The notes under the pieces are model-generated. The model ran no database searches and was not told the DNA's origin. It saw only the letters and a list, made by a program, of their open reading frames with translations. Source: Rhyacophila brunnea (lineage: Eukaryota; Arthropoda; Insecta; Trichoptera; Rhyacophilidae). Taken from it: a stretch of DNA of 64,000 nucleotides. The stretch's first letter is position 1. Each line of letters opens with the position of its first letter. The position numbers and the translations under genes were made by a program. The stretch lies in NCBI GenBank assembly GCA_022495005.1, contig JAGYXB010000510.1:930001-994000 (forward strand), read 5' to 3'. This document shows, piece by piece, positions 25,315 to 37,200 of the stretch.

Positions 25315-25620
25315 TGGGTCTATTCTATACTTATTGAACACTAAATTAATAAATAGTATCAAACTTAGGGTAGGTTTGTATCAAAATATTAGCACTTATT
25401 GTAACAATTACACGAAGCTGGTTTTTATTGTTGCAATAAGTGCGATATTTTAACAGCAGCAAGATATGTGCTGTTAAAATATCGCACTTATTGCAACAAT
25501 AAAAACCAGCTTCGTGTAATTGTTACAATAAGTGCTAATATTTTGATACAAACCTACCCTAAGTTTGATAATATTTATCACTTTATCACTTTAGCGGTCG
25601 ATAAGCATAGAATAGACCCA
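25315..25620. mobile_element. 306-bp foldback element, near-perfect hairpin
   Basis: The arms of about 145 bp are inverted copies meeting near 25459 (AACAGCAGCAAGATATGTGC at the turn). The ends are TGGGTCTATTCTAT and its complement, with candidate TSD CTG at 25312-25314 and 25621-25623. The inner arms are almost identical, which suggests a recent origin or gene conversion. Confidence 0.85.
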
Positions 25621-26579
25621 CTGGTAGCGATATAAGTGAGATATAACAATTTTAAACACTCCGTACAGCCATTTTGTCAGCTTACGGATATGGTTAGAGT
25701 GATAAGTAGTTACATTTTTTATGTTGCCAGGAAATGATTCCTGATAATTAAATTTGAATATGGAAACATGCAATAATGGAATGCCAAGAACATTTTTAAA
25801 ATGTCATTTTTTTTACCGTTGGCAAGAAAAAGTTACATGTCAACGACAGGATATTGATTTAGGTATTGTACGAAACATCGTACTATCATCTAATAACTTC
25901 AATGAATCTGCTTCAAAAAAATCATTCTCCATTTTGTCGACAATCTTTAGATCACTAAAGTATATAATAATATTATGATAAACAATAAATAAATGTCTTT
26001 TCATATCCTCTTACTTATTGTTATTAATTTTTCACTGACCAAGTTTAATGGGGAAATGCTTTTAAAAATATTAATCTTTTTTCGGCAGTTTAGCAAACCG
26101 TCATTGAAGCCCCCCCCGCAGTAGTAATAATAATTTTTAAAGCAGCCGGTGCGCGGGATAATTTATCTTCACCTGTTCCCTTCTTTATTTCACTTCCGAG
26201 ACAGCTTGCACTCGCGAATTCATCGGCGCCATTTTATATCGATCAAATTATTGATATTCTTGGCGTGACTTCATTAAAAAAAACACACTCACACATTTTG
26301 ACATTCCTATATTGTTTCACGTTTTGTAGCTGTCCTAATTGAGTGTATTCTGATTAGTGATTAGACTCGACATTAAATAAAATATTTTTTTTTGCGTAGA
26401 TGTCACGTAGGTATTTACTGATCATTTAAAAAGCTAGCGAAATATATTATGGTAACACTGCGAAGCACTATGATACAATTTACATATTATAATATTGACG
26501 TGACACTCATTAATCACGACGAAATTTCCCAACAATATGCAACTGAGGTGTTATTTTTAATTTCGTAAATATGTGCGAC

Positions 26580-26618
26580 CAGGGAACTCAGAAATAATTT
26601 AATATTATCTGTTCTGTG
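26580..26618. mobile_element. 39-bp minimal hAT-type element consisting only of its ends
   Basis: The 39-bp sequence joins the left terminus CAGGGAACTCAGAAATAATT directly to the right terminus TATCTGTTCTGTG of the CAGGGAACACAGAA family. It is flanked by an exact 8-bp duplication TGTGCGAC at 26572-26579 and 26619-26626. Confidence 0.78.
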
Positions 26619-26637
26619 TGTGCGACCATCTTTCGTA

Positions 26638-26809
26638 CAGATCTACGAACTTATCTGAAGAATGTGATGGGGGAGCCTCTGTCGAAAACTTCCCAATCAA
26701 GACTCGTAATTGGACAAAATCTTACATTCGAATGAAATTTTCAAAATGGTGTCCTATGGTTGTTCGTAGTACCATTTTTGGCCATTCTACAGATAAGTTT
26801 GTAGGTCTG
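26638..26809. mobile_element. MITE with CTACAAACTTATCTG ends, copy 1
   Basis: TIR CAGATCTACGAACTTATCTG and right complement CAGACCTACAAACTTATCTG. TA precedes the left end. It shares the interior (AAATTTTCAAAATGGTG) with 36495-36655. It starts 11 bp after the TSD of the 39-bp element. Confidence 0.82.
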
Positions 26810-27439
26810 TGAATTTGAATCAGGGTATTAACAAAAGGTACCTATTAACCTAATTGATTCGTGAATGGCGTCAGTATCGTCAAATTTTAGTTTTACCTCA
26901 CCTTCCATTTGCTAAGAATTTTTAACCTTTTTTTTATTCATAATTCATTAGCAAATATTCATAATTTTTCGTAATGCATCAGACATATACATAGGTAATA
27001 TTATAAAAAAAGAGAAATTGAAGAATAATAGAATGCTTCGATTATGGGTTTAAGTCCCATTCGATGTAAAAAAAATATTTATTTTACTTACTGTGTTTCT
27101 GATAATTATGTATGTAATGTTCTTAAATCTTTTGTGTTGAATAATAATAAAATTGTTTCGATTCCTAGGCTCTTAAGTACCTACCTATAATATTTTTTAG
27201 GAACAATAAAAGCAGTTCCATTGCTTTAAGATTCAGCATACTTATTGCTTTTTCATTGTTCGGTTTTATTACGACTAATAATCAATTGTTTTCAGTCTCT
27301 GGATTATTGGCTATTTAGCACTCCACGCAGAAAATAATTTTATATGAAGTGGTGAAAATGAACAATAATTGTATGATTAATCACAGGTATTATATTATTA
27401 ATCTTTTGCACCTATGTATGGAAAAGAGAAGGACATAAG

Positions 27440-27764
27440 CAGGGTACACAGAATTAATGGGAACTGAAATACCTAACTGGTGTGGAGTAACAGGCAACCG
27501 ATCTCGAGTGTGTGGAAGAATATGGGATAAACTTAATAGACGTGTCAAGAATACATCATTCTAAGCTTGTTCTTCGTTCTGATAACTGCTCTCGGTTTAT
27601 GCACTGACTCATTCAATATTGGTGTATTTGAAGTTTGCAAAACACTATTACACGTCTATAATGTGTGTTTCTTTTTCATAGGACACTCACATATTCAAAA
27701 TCCTGCTTCAAAATGTAGTGTATTGGAGTATAGTCTATTTGAATTCTATTTATTCTATTCTGTG
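27440..27764. mobile_element. hAT-type MITE, family CAGGGAACACAGAA, copy with exact TSD
   Basis: The 325-bp element begins CAGGGTACACAGAATTAATG and ends TTCTATTCTGTG. The exact 8-bp TSD GACATAAG is at 27432-27439 and 27765-27772. It is an inverted copy of 16194-16508 over almost its full length. Confidence 0.88.
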
Positions 27765-27772
27765 GACATAAG

Positions 27773-29966
27773 ACACCGAAGTGATAGCTTTTCATTTTTA
27801 CTCAGATATAAGTACCAAATTTAATAGTTGCTTAAATCTGGGTGGTAATTATTATAATCAAGTGATTTTAAAATGTCTATGGATCGATTCCATTAGCTTG
27901 TTTTGATTTTTATTTTATGTGTTGAGTAAATCATGACGGTTTTTCGTCACAGAAAAGCGGGATTCACTCTCGAGAATTTTCGTGTACCGCTCCTATAATA
28001 GTCTCAATTTAAAAATCTTCTGTGATCTTTCGACTTCGGGTTACCTTCCGATGCACAACAGAGAGGTATGATTGATTTCAAGGAATTGTGCGGTAAATGA
28101 TAAAAAATTATATAATGTATAGTTAAGATGTTACTATAAGCATTTATTTTATTTTGAAGGTTTTAACATTAAACAGACTTAATTATAGTAGGGGCTAAAA
28201 GGATGGTTATATGTTCCAAACAATAACAACTAACTGTTAGAATCATGTTTATTATAAGGACAGGTAAGGAAAATATACTATACAATTGCGCAATCGATAT
28301 ATGATAATAAATTATTAGGTACTAAGTAATTTATCCTATATCGTCGTGTCTTTTCTACAACCACGTATCTAAAAAAACACAACTTTTCAGGAGAGCCAAA
28401 AAACAACTTTATTCTCTCGGCTTTTAATTGAGAAATAAATTTTCTTTGAAATTAATATCCATTAGGTAAATATAGTTAAAAAAAAATGTTATGTTTCTTC
28501 AATCTATCGCACTGCACTTTCGACCGATCAGTCATATTGTCGAAGATACGAGAATGCGTTGCAACTTTACTGTGAATCATTCCACAATATTACTGCAGTA
28601 AACACGTATCTTGACTTGATAGAAAGAACTTCAGTATAATCATTGGTCGGAGTTCTGTATGTGTATTGATGTGTTAACTAAAGTTGAGGTGAAGCAATAC
28701 TCACACAGACGCATCGTTTACAAACAGAACATCAATATATATATAAACAGAACATCAGTATATGCATGTTGTCCTCTGTTCACTATAAGTGCAATAAGTA
28801 GGTGTAAGCAAGAAAAATGGCTATTTCTCGTAGACGTTGTGCAATGCCTGTTGCCTCAGAAATGCACCAATACACACAATCTTTCATATCTGTATTCGCT
28901 ATAGCTTGCCTCAATTCTGTCTGAGAGACCTGTACTTACAAACATGTATCTCAAGATACAAGTTTATAATATTTATAAAAAATCTTTATTGTTATACGAT
29001 TTTTTTCTAATTGCTTAAATCTATTATGTTATTAAAGTATATTTTGAGATACTTGTTAGTGGAATATGTGCGTATTGACATCGAATAACTCAAAACTGAC
29101 TAAAATTGAGATATGTGTTTGTAGAAAATAAACGACGATATGTCGTAGCAATCCTAATCATTACCATATCATTGAATTTGTTAATAAATGGATGAGTTGC
29201 AGTGAACCAAAGACTGTATTTAAAATATTTTAAAAGAAATCAAACGTAGAAACGAGGTGTACTTATTTGGAATATTATTAATGTTTTATTCTCTCAGATT
29301 CATTCATTGTTAATTTTTCACACATGGAAGGTTTCACCATCATATTTTTGTTTCATATTCAGACTGGGTATCTTACTCACTTCCTGTTGATAATAATTTT
29401 ATTCTATTTCATTAGCTGTAAGAATGAATAATGCATACTAAACACAATGAGCAGAGCAGGCAGGATTCAGTTTTGATTCCAAAATGAATATCTCCGCTGT
29501 TATTAATAAATATATTATTTTTAATTATTTTTTTGCAAGCTAAATGATAATTAAATCACTAAAAATATGATGGCTCGGCAGTTCTTTGAACTTAATGCAT
29601 TGCTATATTACTAATTTGGTTAATATTGTAACTGAATGTTCACAATTTCAATTGATCAGGTAATTGTATTATTAAGTGAGTTTTACGGCTCACAAACAAA
29701 TTCAATGCCAGCTGTCAGAATATTGTGAAACTAAAAATATGTCATTATATCCCTGGTCATCAGAGATTATTTCACAAAATCAGTATTCATATTTAACGTT
29801 TCAGACTTTCACAGTTGTTTGCTATTGTAATAGATTTTTGGGTTATCACCTCATGTTCTTCCCCCTTCTTTCCTCAACTTTTTGGGCTTGTTGCAGAGGT
29901 CATTGTCAAGATACTGTATTCTATTCAAGTAACTGTACTGTAAGGTGTATGAAAGCTAATACCGTT
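27773..29966. other. no recognised feature
   Basis: AT-rich, with a short (AT)n near 28733. The 132-codon frame at 29676-30074 shows no domain and overlaps the antisense Penelope-like fragment, so it is judged accidental. Confidence 0.4.
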
Positions 29967-30330
29967 TCAAGTGTGTCGAAAAGGGATTTGTTTAGCCGAG
30001 AGCAAACGTTGCTCACAGTTAAAAAGGGCGTGACAGTGCCAGTTGTGGCGACCAGAGCTATCAGATTTTGCTGAAAGTGCCGGAAGCCATGACATTTTTA
30101 AACTTAGCCCACTGTCCTTATTAATATTGTCACGGTTCCTATAAATTTTGATAGCCTTCATTACTAAGCATGACAAATATCCTTTATTACGGCCCAATAT
30201 CTTGGTCTCAAAGTCAAATTTGTGGCCGTGTTCATTGAGTGTTCGGCAATCGCTGAAATCGTGTAATGTTTTAGTTGATAATAATATGCCCTCTCGTGTT
30301 CACTCACATGCATATATCCCTATTCGTGAG
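29967..30330 (-). mobile_element. Penelope-like element C-terminus (GIY-YIG region) copy 1
   Basis: The minus strand reads SAIAEHSMNT and then, after a one-base slip, GHKFDFETKILGRNKGYL, VMKAIKIYRNRDNINKD and SGLSLKMSWLPAL. This order (SAxAEH, TGHxxxFExTxIL, EA.xI...NxDxGxxLxxxWLPxL) is the hallmark C-terminus of Penelope-like retroelements, where it follows the GIY-YIG endonuclease core. The catalytic RT and the GIY-YIG motif are absent. The fragment is a 5'-truncated remnant. Confidence 0.8.
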
Positions 30331-31072
30331 GTTTAGTCGATGTAGAATATTATTACATACTTGAGAAACTATATCATTAGGAATTTGCTCACATTATGAT
30401 ATTAATAATTATAATATATATAGGTACCCTGTTGTCATGTAAACTCAGAAAAAATATAATTGTATTAAATGCTTTTCTTATATTCTTTCTAGTTTACTCA
30501 CTGATGAGAGTTATCAGAAATGTTCTGCTGATTCGCCTGGCACCTAGCTAAGCACAGAGTTTTGATATCTGATGTGTAATTATCTTAATTTGTATAAACC
30601 TCCGTGCTAGGACTCTTCAGTCAAGTTTCCTTCCCTTAGCTCTTAGCACCTCCGACCAATATCAAAGTAATCTTCCCTCCTGGTGCCTAAAAATTGGACA
30701 AGTCATCCACATCAGATTGTCGAAAGCTTGTCTTTAATATTTAGTAATCTTTGCATGGATAAATATATAATAATTCATTTTGATATCCCAAGACAATGTT
30801 ATGAACTTTTTCTAATCTTCTAAAAACTAAGTGGTGAAAGAAAGGTATATGTGTCAGAAGAAAAGGAAACATATTGTTAAAGAATATTGTTGTGTAAGAT
30901 GTTAGCGAAAGTGCTTCTCTAGATAAGCCAGTAGGTAAGCCAATAAGTAACTTAACATAGGTTGTTTTACATTGTGGTTTTTGTATTAGTATTGTGACCT
31001 AATTCTTGTACTTCTTGCCATATTATGTTGTATATTAATTAAATAATAACACACGTTTTTTTTTGTTTTCAG
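30331..31072 (+). other. upstream intron sequence of the thymosin gene, no exon found
   Basis: The acceptor at 31071-31072 requires an intron here. I see a normal T-rich polypyrimidine run (31055-31068) but no donor or promoter that stands out. The noncoding first exon may be anywhere upstream. Confidence 0.4.
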
Positions 31073-31085
31073 AATAAAATATAAA

Positions 31086-31224
31086 ATGGCCGCCCCACTT
31101 AGCCCATCTCTGAAAGATCTGCCGAAGGTAGGAGTCGATCTCAAAAGCCAATTGGAAGGCTTCAACCCTGACTGCCTGAAGGACGTAGACACCAATGAAA
31201 AGAATGTTCTTCCTTCTGCGCAAG
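31086..31224 (+). CDS. cib: thymosin-beta exon 1 (start codon, repeat 1)
   Basis: The exon encodes 46 residues plus the first base of a Gly/Asp/Val-type codon. It follows a T-rich tract and AG at 31071-31072, with 13 nt of 5' UTR before ATG, and ends CAAG|GTATAA. The actin-binding linker is LKDVDT, the most divergent of the five in its charge pattern (Asp where other repeats have Arg, His or Glu at position 3). The exon is visibly richer in GC than the flanking introns. Confidence 0.92.
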
Positions 31225-34200
31225 GTATAACCGAGTAACTATTGATACATTTGTAAATGTTTTATTACTTATTTATTAAAGACGTAGTCTGTTAGTTAGA
31301 TATCTAGATTATTACTGTACAATATTTATTTCTACATTATTTATTTTAGGTACTAAAACTATCTGAAAATATATTGTCACACAAAATCATTTCAAACTAT
31401 TCAAATTATAGGTAACCCGTTTGATCGCAGGGGATACGTTTTAGACACCGTATTGATAACTCACGATATTACTATGGCAGTATCTGACAGGCCGCAGATT
31501 TTTAACGACACACATTGAATGTAGAGCAAAGCTCTTACTACAATCAGTGTATTACCGATAATTTGTGGCTTAGTATTTCATAATTATTCAAACAAATGTC
31601 ACTGTGTTTAATTTTTTAGATTATGCAAATCAATGACAGTGGCTAGTAATTCAAGTTTAAAGTATAAGATAAGAGATAACTCGCGAAATTTGTATTTGTG
31701 GCCTGTCGATCACGGCCTCATAGAGTGAGAATATTCGCTGTAGGCATAGAACCGGTTAAAATATGGAAACATTTCATTAATAAACTAAATAACAAGATAA
31801 AAGTGATATATATATATAAAATAGAAGTAATGTAACCTTGCAATAAATTGAAAAAAATTATATTTATTTCATTCTGTATTGCAAAAACGTTACTTGCAAT
31901 GTATTAGCCTGGGGGCACGGCGAGGCGAGTCGACCAGATAAGTGTGATAAACATACATAACAAATTAGCTTTAATAGTAAAAAAAAGTATTTTTCTTCAA
32001 GAATATTATTGTTTAAAGTTATGCTGTTGTATGATAAAATTTTAAATTGTGCATCGTTACTCGACAACTCCATAATTCAAATGGATTTATTAAAATATAC
32101 AAAAAAACACTAAATATACACATTAATTTTACCGCGTACACCATTTGGAAAACGCTACTGTAGAGTATCACACTGCCTTTATCCTTAGCGATAGGTAGGG
32201 GGGCCCGCCAAAGATACTAGCCTGGGGACCCGGTTCAGGATGTGGGGGCCATGATGGTAGATATTATATGAATATTTTGACAGCTGATTTTGTGTGATAG
32301 TCATTTTCGGATGGTTATAGACTATGGAGTATTTTGTGATATAAGATTGCACTCGTGCACCAAACAATATAAATGTTTAGCCACAATAATATGACAATTC
32401 ACAAACCTCTTTCTTAATCTACGTCATACAAATTTTTCACAAATAATATTTGTGAAATTCAAGTGAATTAGTCAATGAGAGTTTACTTCTGTTGTCGATT
32501 ATTATGGCTAGATTATCTGTCAATGTATTTTAATCTGAAATACATTACATAGCTATTATTTCATTATTTATTATGATCAATGCTCCTTATGATAATATTT
32601 AAATATTGGTTTTATCCACGAAATTACTTGTCTATTAAATTTTTCATTATAGTGGTGTCGGTATATAATATTATTTACATCCATCTTTTGGAAGAGAATT
32701 TAAGATTGTCTTAAGGAGCATTAGATTTATATTAAATAGCACTTTCTTGCATGTCTGGGGAAGTATTTATATCAATATACTGTATAGTTTATAGTTCAAT
32801 CGTGACTTTTTATTATATCCTATTATATATCACTGTAAATTTTCTAAGCACATTGTTGATTTAATTTGACATATTCTTTTAATATAATTACAGTATTTTT
32901 ATCTTCCTGTTTGTATTTATGTATTTTATACTGGCGAATAATCAATCAAATGCAATCAAGTTAAGTTTTTTGAAAGCAAAATCAATATACCTACAGCTTT
33001 TATCATTTTAACAAACAAAAATGTGTATTTTGTTATACTGCTGTACGCTGTATTAAACAGATGGGTTTAAGTTTAAATATTGGTGAAGTTATATGCATAA
33101 TGTAACTGCATCTGTATCGTAGAATACTTTCAGACACAGCCAATTATGGTTGTCATTTATTACTCACGCTATGTGAAATGCGAATCTATGATAAATAGTG
33201 CACAGTTTCTTAGTCATACTTGTAGGTATTTTGTTTTTATTGAACTATAAATTGCAGAACTCTGTATAAACAACACCATCTGCAATTTGAATTGTAAGTT
33301 CAACAAAAATGAATTATTATGACTAACAAATTGTGCACTATTTATGTTAGATCTCCACAGCCTACCTGTAATCTTTGCCACTGGTACATGTTTAACCCAT
33401 GTTATGTTCACCAAGATGACTGGAAAGATGTGTGCAGACTTTGAGTATGTATGCATGCGGAGATCGCTTGTCAGTGGCAGCATTAGGCGTGGATCCAGTC
33501 ACTGTAGCGGTTTATTGCACGTGTTGTATGAGAAATAAACCTTGCATGTGTGGCAACAATTCCTGTTGGTTGTAGTGTCCGTCGCAATCTGAATTCTATT
33601 TCCATCAATTGGCCAACGATGAATATTTGATCAATTGAATCTGTCATAAATATAAATTTCTAGATTGTGATATTATCTAAATGAAAATGCACAGTGAATT
33701 TCCAGTTCAACCAACGACTATCTTGGCAGAATAATAGCGCCCGTACACGTGCACAGATTTACTGGCTCGAATAGTGTGTATTTTAAAGTACCGCGATAAT
33801 AACTGTTTATATGTCAAAGTGCTGACTGTCTCACCAATCTCATTCTTCAAGCGTAAGCGAGACATCGTATGGTGCTATTTGACAGATTGTAAATATTGGT
33901 AAACATCAGAAATTCTGTGCGGTGTAATTTCTGGCAGGGTCTCCACTATCATTCTATGCGTATCCGCCATGCCTATTCCAATTGTGTGAAAATTCAGAAG
34001 CTGCTGAACTTTTTTGATCCACGCATGCAATCTTGCAACCTTCACGATAATACGTGTTGCACATGCATTTTCTTGTTGTGGACACGATAACACATACTGT
34101 CAGCAGTAAATCCATGCACGTGTGAACAGGGTGTAAGTGTTGAGTAGTTGCAGTGTGTTTATAAATTTTAATTTTTAAACTTTTTTGTAATTTTTCAATG

Positions 34201-37200
34201 TTTAGATATAAAGTAGAATGATATCACATTATTTCTCTCGATTGCATTTGATTGTAGAGTAAAATTCGATTATTTGGACTATTTATTAGAATCTGCTAAA
34301 ACAATTGCATAATATTTGAAATTGTTTATCAGCATTTTTCATTGGCAGACACTAACATAAAAAAATACATCGATAACGTAACATTATCAGTTGTTATCAA
34401 ATATTTGCATAATCTTAGTCCATTTAATGCGATTTGTACTTTATATATTTATTCAGGATTTGTCTATGTACTTATATATTTTAGTTTATACTTTCTTTTA
34501 TTTTCTTTTATATTGCATGTTGCATGTATATTATATTACTTTAGATGTTGCACAAGAAAGACTGCACTCTGACATGCTCAAAGGCGTGGAAACATTTAAG
34601 CCTTCCACCCTTAAAAGAACTGATACCCAAGAGAAGATTGTGCTCCCAAACGCACAAGGTAGTATTTCATTTTATTTTTAGAATGGGAAATTTTTAACAT
34701 CGAGTTATATATATTAACAGCATAGTCAATGATCTATGTATTTTTACTATATATAAAACAATTGCTTTGCGCTTCTAATAATAACATTGAGTTATTCATA
34801 TACTTTATCGATTTATGTAGGGTATGACATTGTCTAAAAGTGTTAGCCAGCCGGTTTGCACACTCAAATTTGTCTCCACTGCAACACATCGAAGGTGTCG
34901 ATGTGATTTTGTTGGCATTCACAAAATACAAGTAATTAAATGTGTATTAGCACATCGCATGATTGATACCTTTTAATTTGAAAAAAAAAAAAAACAGCTG
35001 GTGTCACAATATGCAACAAATTTTACCCGACATGCAATATAGTGTCACACTTTTTCATTCATTTTGGCTTTCCGTGTGATGTCACTATCCTGGCATGGCC
35101 TCGCCTAAGCGCAAGGAAGAAAGGTGCATATTGTGCCCAGTTTTGATTTATGACTATATCCCAGTCGAGACGATTTGCAATGTGTGACTGGGCATAATAT
35201 GACTCCACTGCTGTGATTGCTTGTATGTCAATTCAATTTCTAATGTTGTAACAAACTAACAATGTTTTGTAAGTGGTTTTGTGTAGATATTTTTTTAATA
35301 GTAGGTGAATAAAATAACATTTATTACAATTTCTCGATTTATGGTTTTTTGTAAAAAAAGGATTTTAATTAGGTACTTTTTTTTCCAACCATGCTCGTGG
35401 TAGAGGTTTTGTATTAAGGCTATATACTTCAGCTGGGGCACGGTCTAAAACGATCATGACTATGCGACGCGAAGATTGTGCAATTGACGCGTGCAGAACA
35501 AAACATAATTTGTCATAAAAAGTCAACATGCGTCCATTTAATGTTATGTTTATTGTTCTGTTACTAATAATAATAATATATTCATTCACATGTTTTCTTT
35601 TTCAAGTAAATGGGTAACGTTCTTTAGTCATCTTTACACGATTTAAGAATTAATTCCCCCGTCGCCATCACAAAACAAATTGACGTGTTCACAGTTCGAC
35701 TTTCGCTCTCCGATTGCCAGCCAGTCCGTAATTTCGTCGCACCCATAGTTGAAAATTATTTGCCGTTTCACTGAAGTACCGTCTTAACACATTTTGTTTT
35801 TTTACGAGAAATGGATGTCAGCCACTTGCTCAACCTATTAGGTCCATACTCTGATTCATACACAAATCGGAAAACAATATGACGTGTACTTGCTAGACCC
35901 AGGATTCGAACCTGGGACCCACGACGCTATAGGCGGACGCTTAAGCCGCGCGGCTATTGTTGTGTGCCGGTGTATTTTGATGGCTACCTTTACTAAGTGC
36001 GAAAATTTATTCCGGCTCAATATCTTAGTCTCAAATTAAAATATGTGGCCTGTGTCCATTGAGTCTTCGACAATCACTGACATTGTCTATAACCAATATA
36101 ACCTTTCATTTTCACTCTCACTCTTCTTTAGTATTTGTGAGGTATGGTAAATCAACTTCTTCGGATGGCTGTAATAGCTTATCTCGTACATGCCCACTGA
36201 TTCCAACGGCTGCGAGTCAATTATAAATTAAAACTTCATCACAAATATAATATCATGAAGGTATTAATGCAAATAATAATCTCTCAATTATAATTTATTA
36301 TGAATTCAATTTGTGCCTAAAATAACACTGTAACACACGTTTTTAATTTTTGTATAGATTTTTTTGATGTTTTGATGTACATAGTAATAATATTAGCAAA
36401 CATTCTTTTTTTATAACATTCTTTTTTCTTTATGTTTTTTGACCAATGAATGTATGAATATTATTGAAAAAAAGAACATTTATTTAAGATACATACCTAC
36501 AAACTTATCTGAAGAATGGGATGGGGGAGCCACTGTCGAAAACTACCCAATCAAGACTCATAACTGGACAAAATCTGTCATTCAAATGAAATTTTCAAAA
36601 TGGTGCCTTTTGGTAGTTAGTAGTTCCATTATCTACAGATAAGTTTGTAGGTCTGTAGGTTTTACAAAACCCATGTTTGAATAGCATGGAAAAATAATTT
36701 ATTTTTTATGCTTATATATAAAAAAAAATATTAAAATAATGTAATATTCTTGAAAAAAATATCCGAATTCCTGAGTTGTGATAACATTATTGTAGCAAAT
36801 TAAAAAAAATTAATTAACTCTAATATTAAAATCCTAATTGTTTTGACTGAATTTTCCAGATGTCGCCACTGAAAAAACCCAGCAGACACTCTTTGCAGGC
36901 ATCGCCGCATTCGACCCGACGTGTCTAAAGCACACCGAGACCCAAGAAAAGAACCCGCTGCCTGACAAAGATGGTACTTTACTAATCCAGCAAACATTAC
37001 ACAAATTACACTATTATTCTAACTGCAATTTATTTTTCTGTATTATTGCTTTGAATATTTATGGATCGCATGCGATTGCTTCCTTGACCAGACCTTTAAA
37101 AAGATTACACAAAGCCTTATTAACACTCCCGTTGCCACGATGGTCTCGCAGTTTAGAAATGACCTTAAATCATAGATACCCCACTTATTATTATGTATAT

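Noticed and set aside
27030..27070. T-arm-like stem ATGGGTTTAAGTCCCAT
   Set aside because: Only the arm is present; no acceptor, D-arm or A box.
29676..30074. 132-codon + strand ORF
   Set aside because: No domain or helix pattern, biased composition, and its right part is antisense to a clear Penelope-like fragment.
35898..35958. tRNA gene on the minus strand
   Set aside because: The B box is perfect and the A box good, but the acceptor arms do not pair and a SINE body with A-rich tail follows, so it was called a SINE head.
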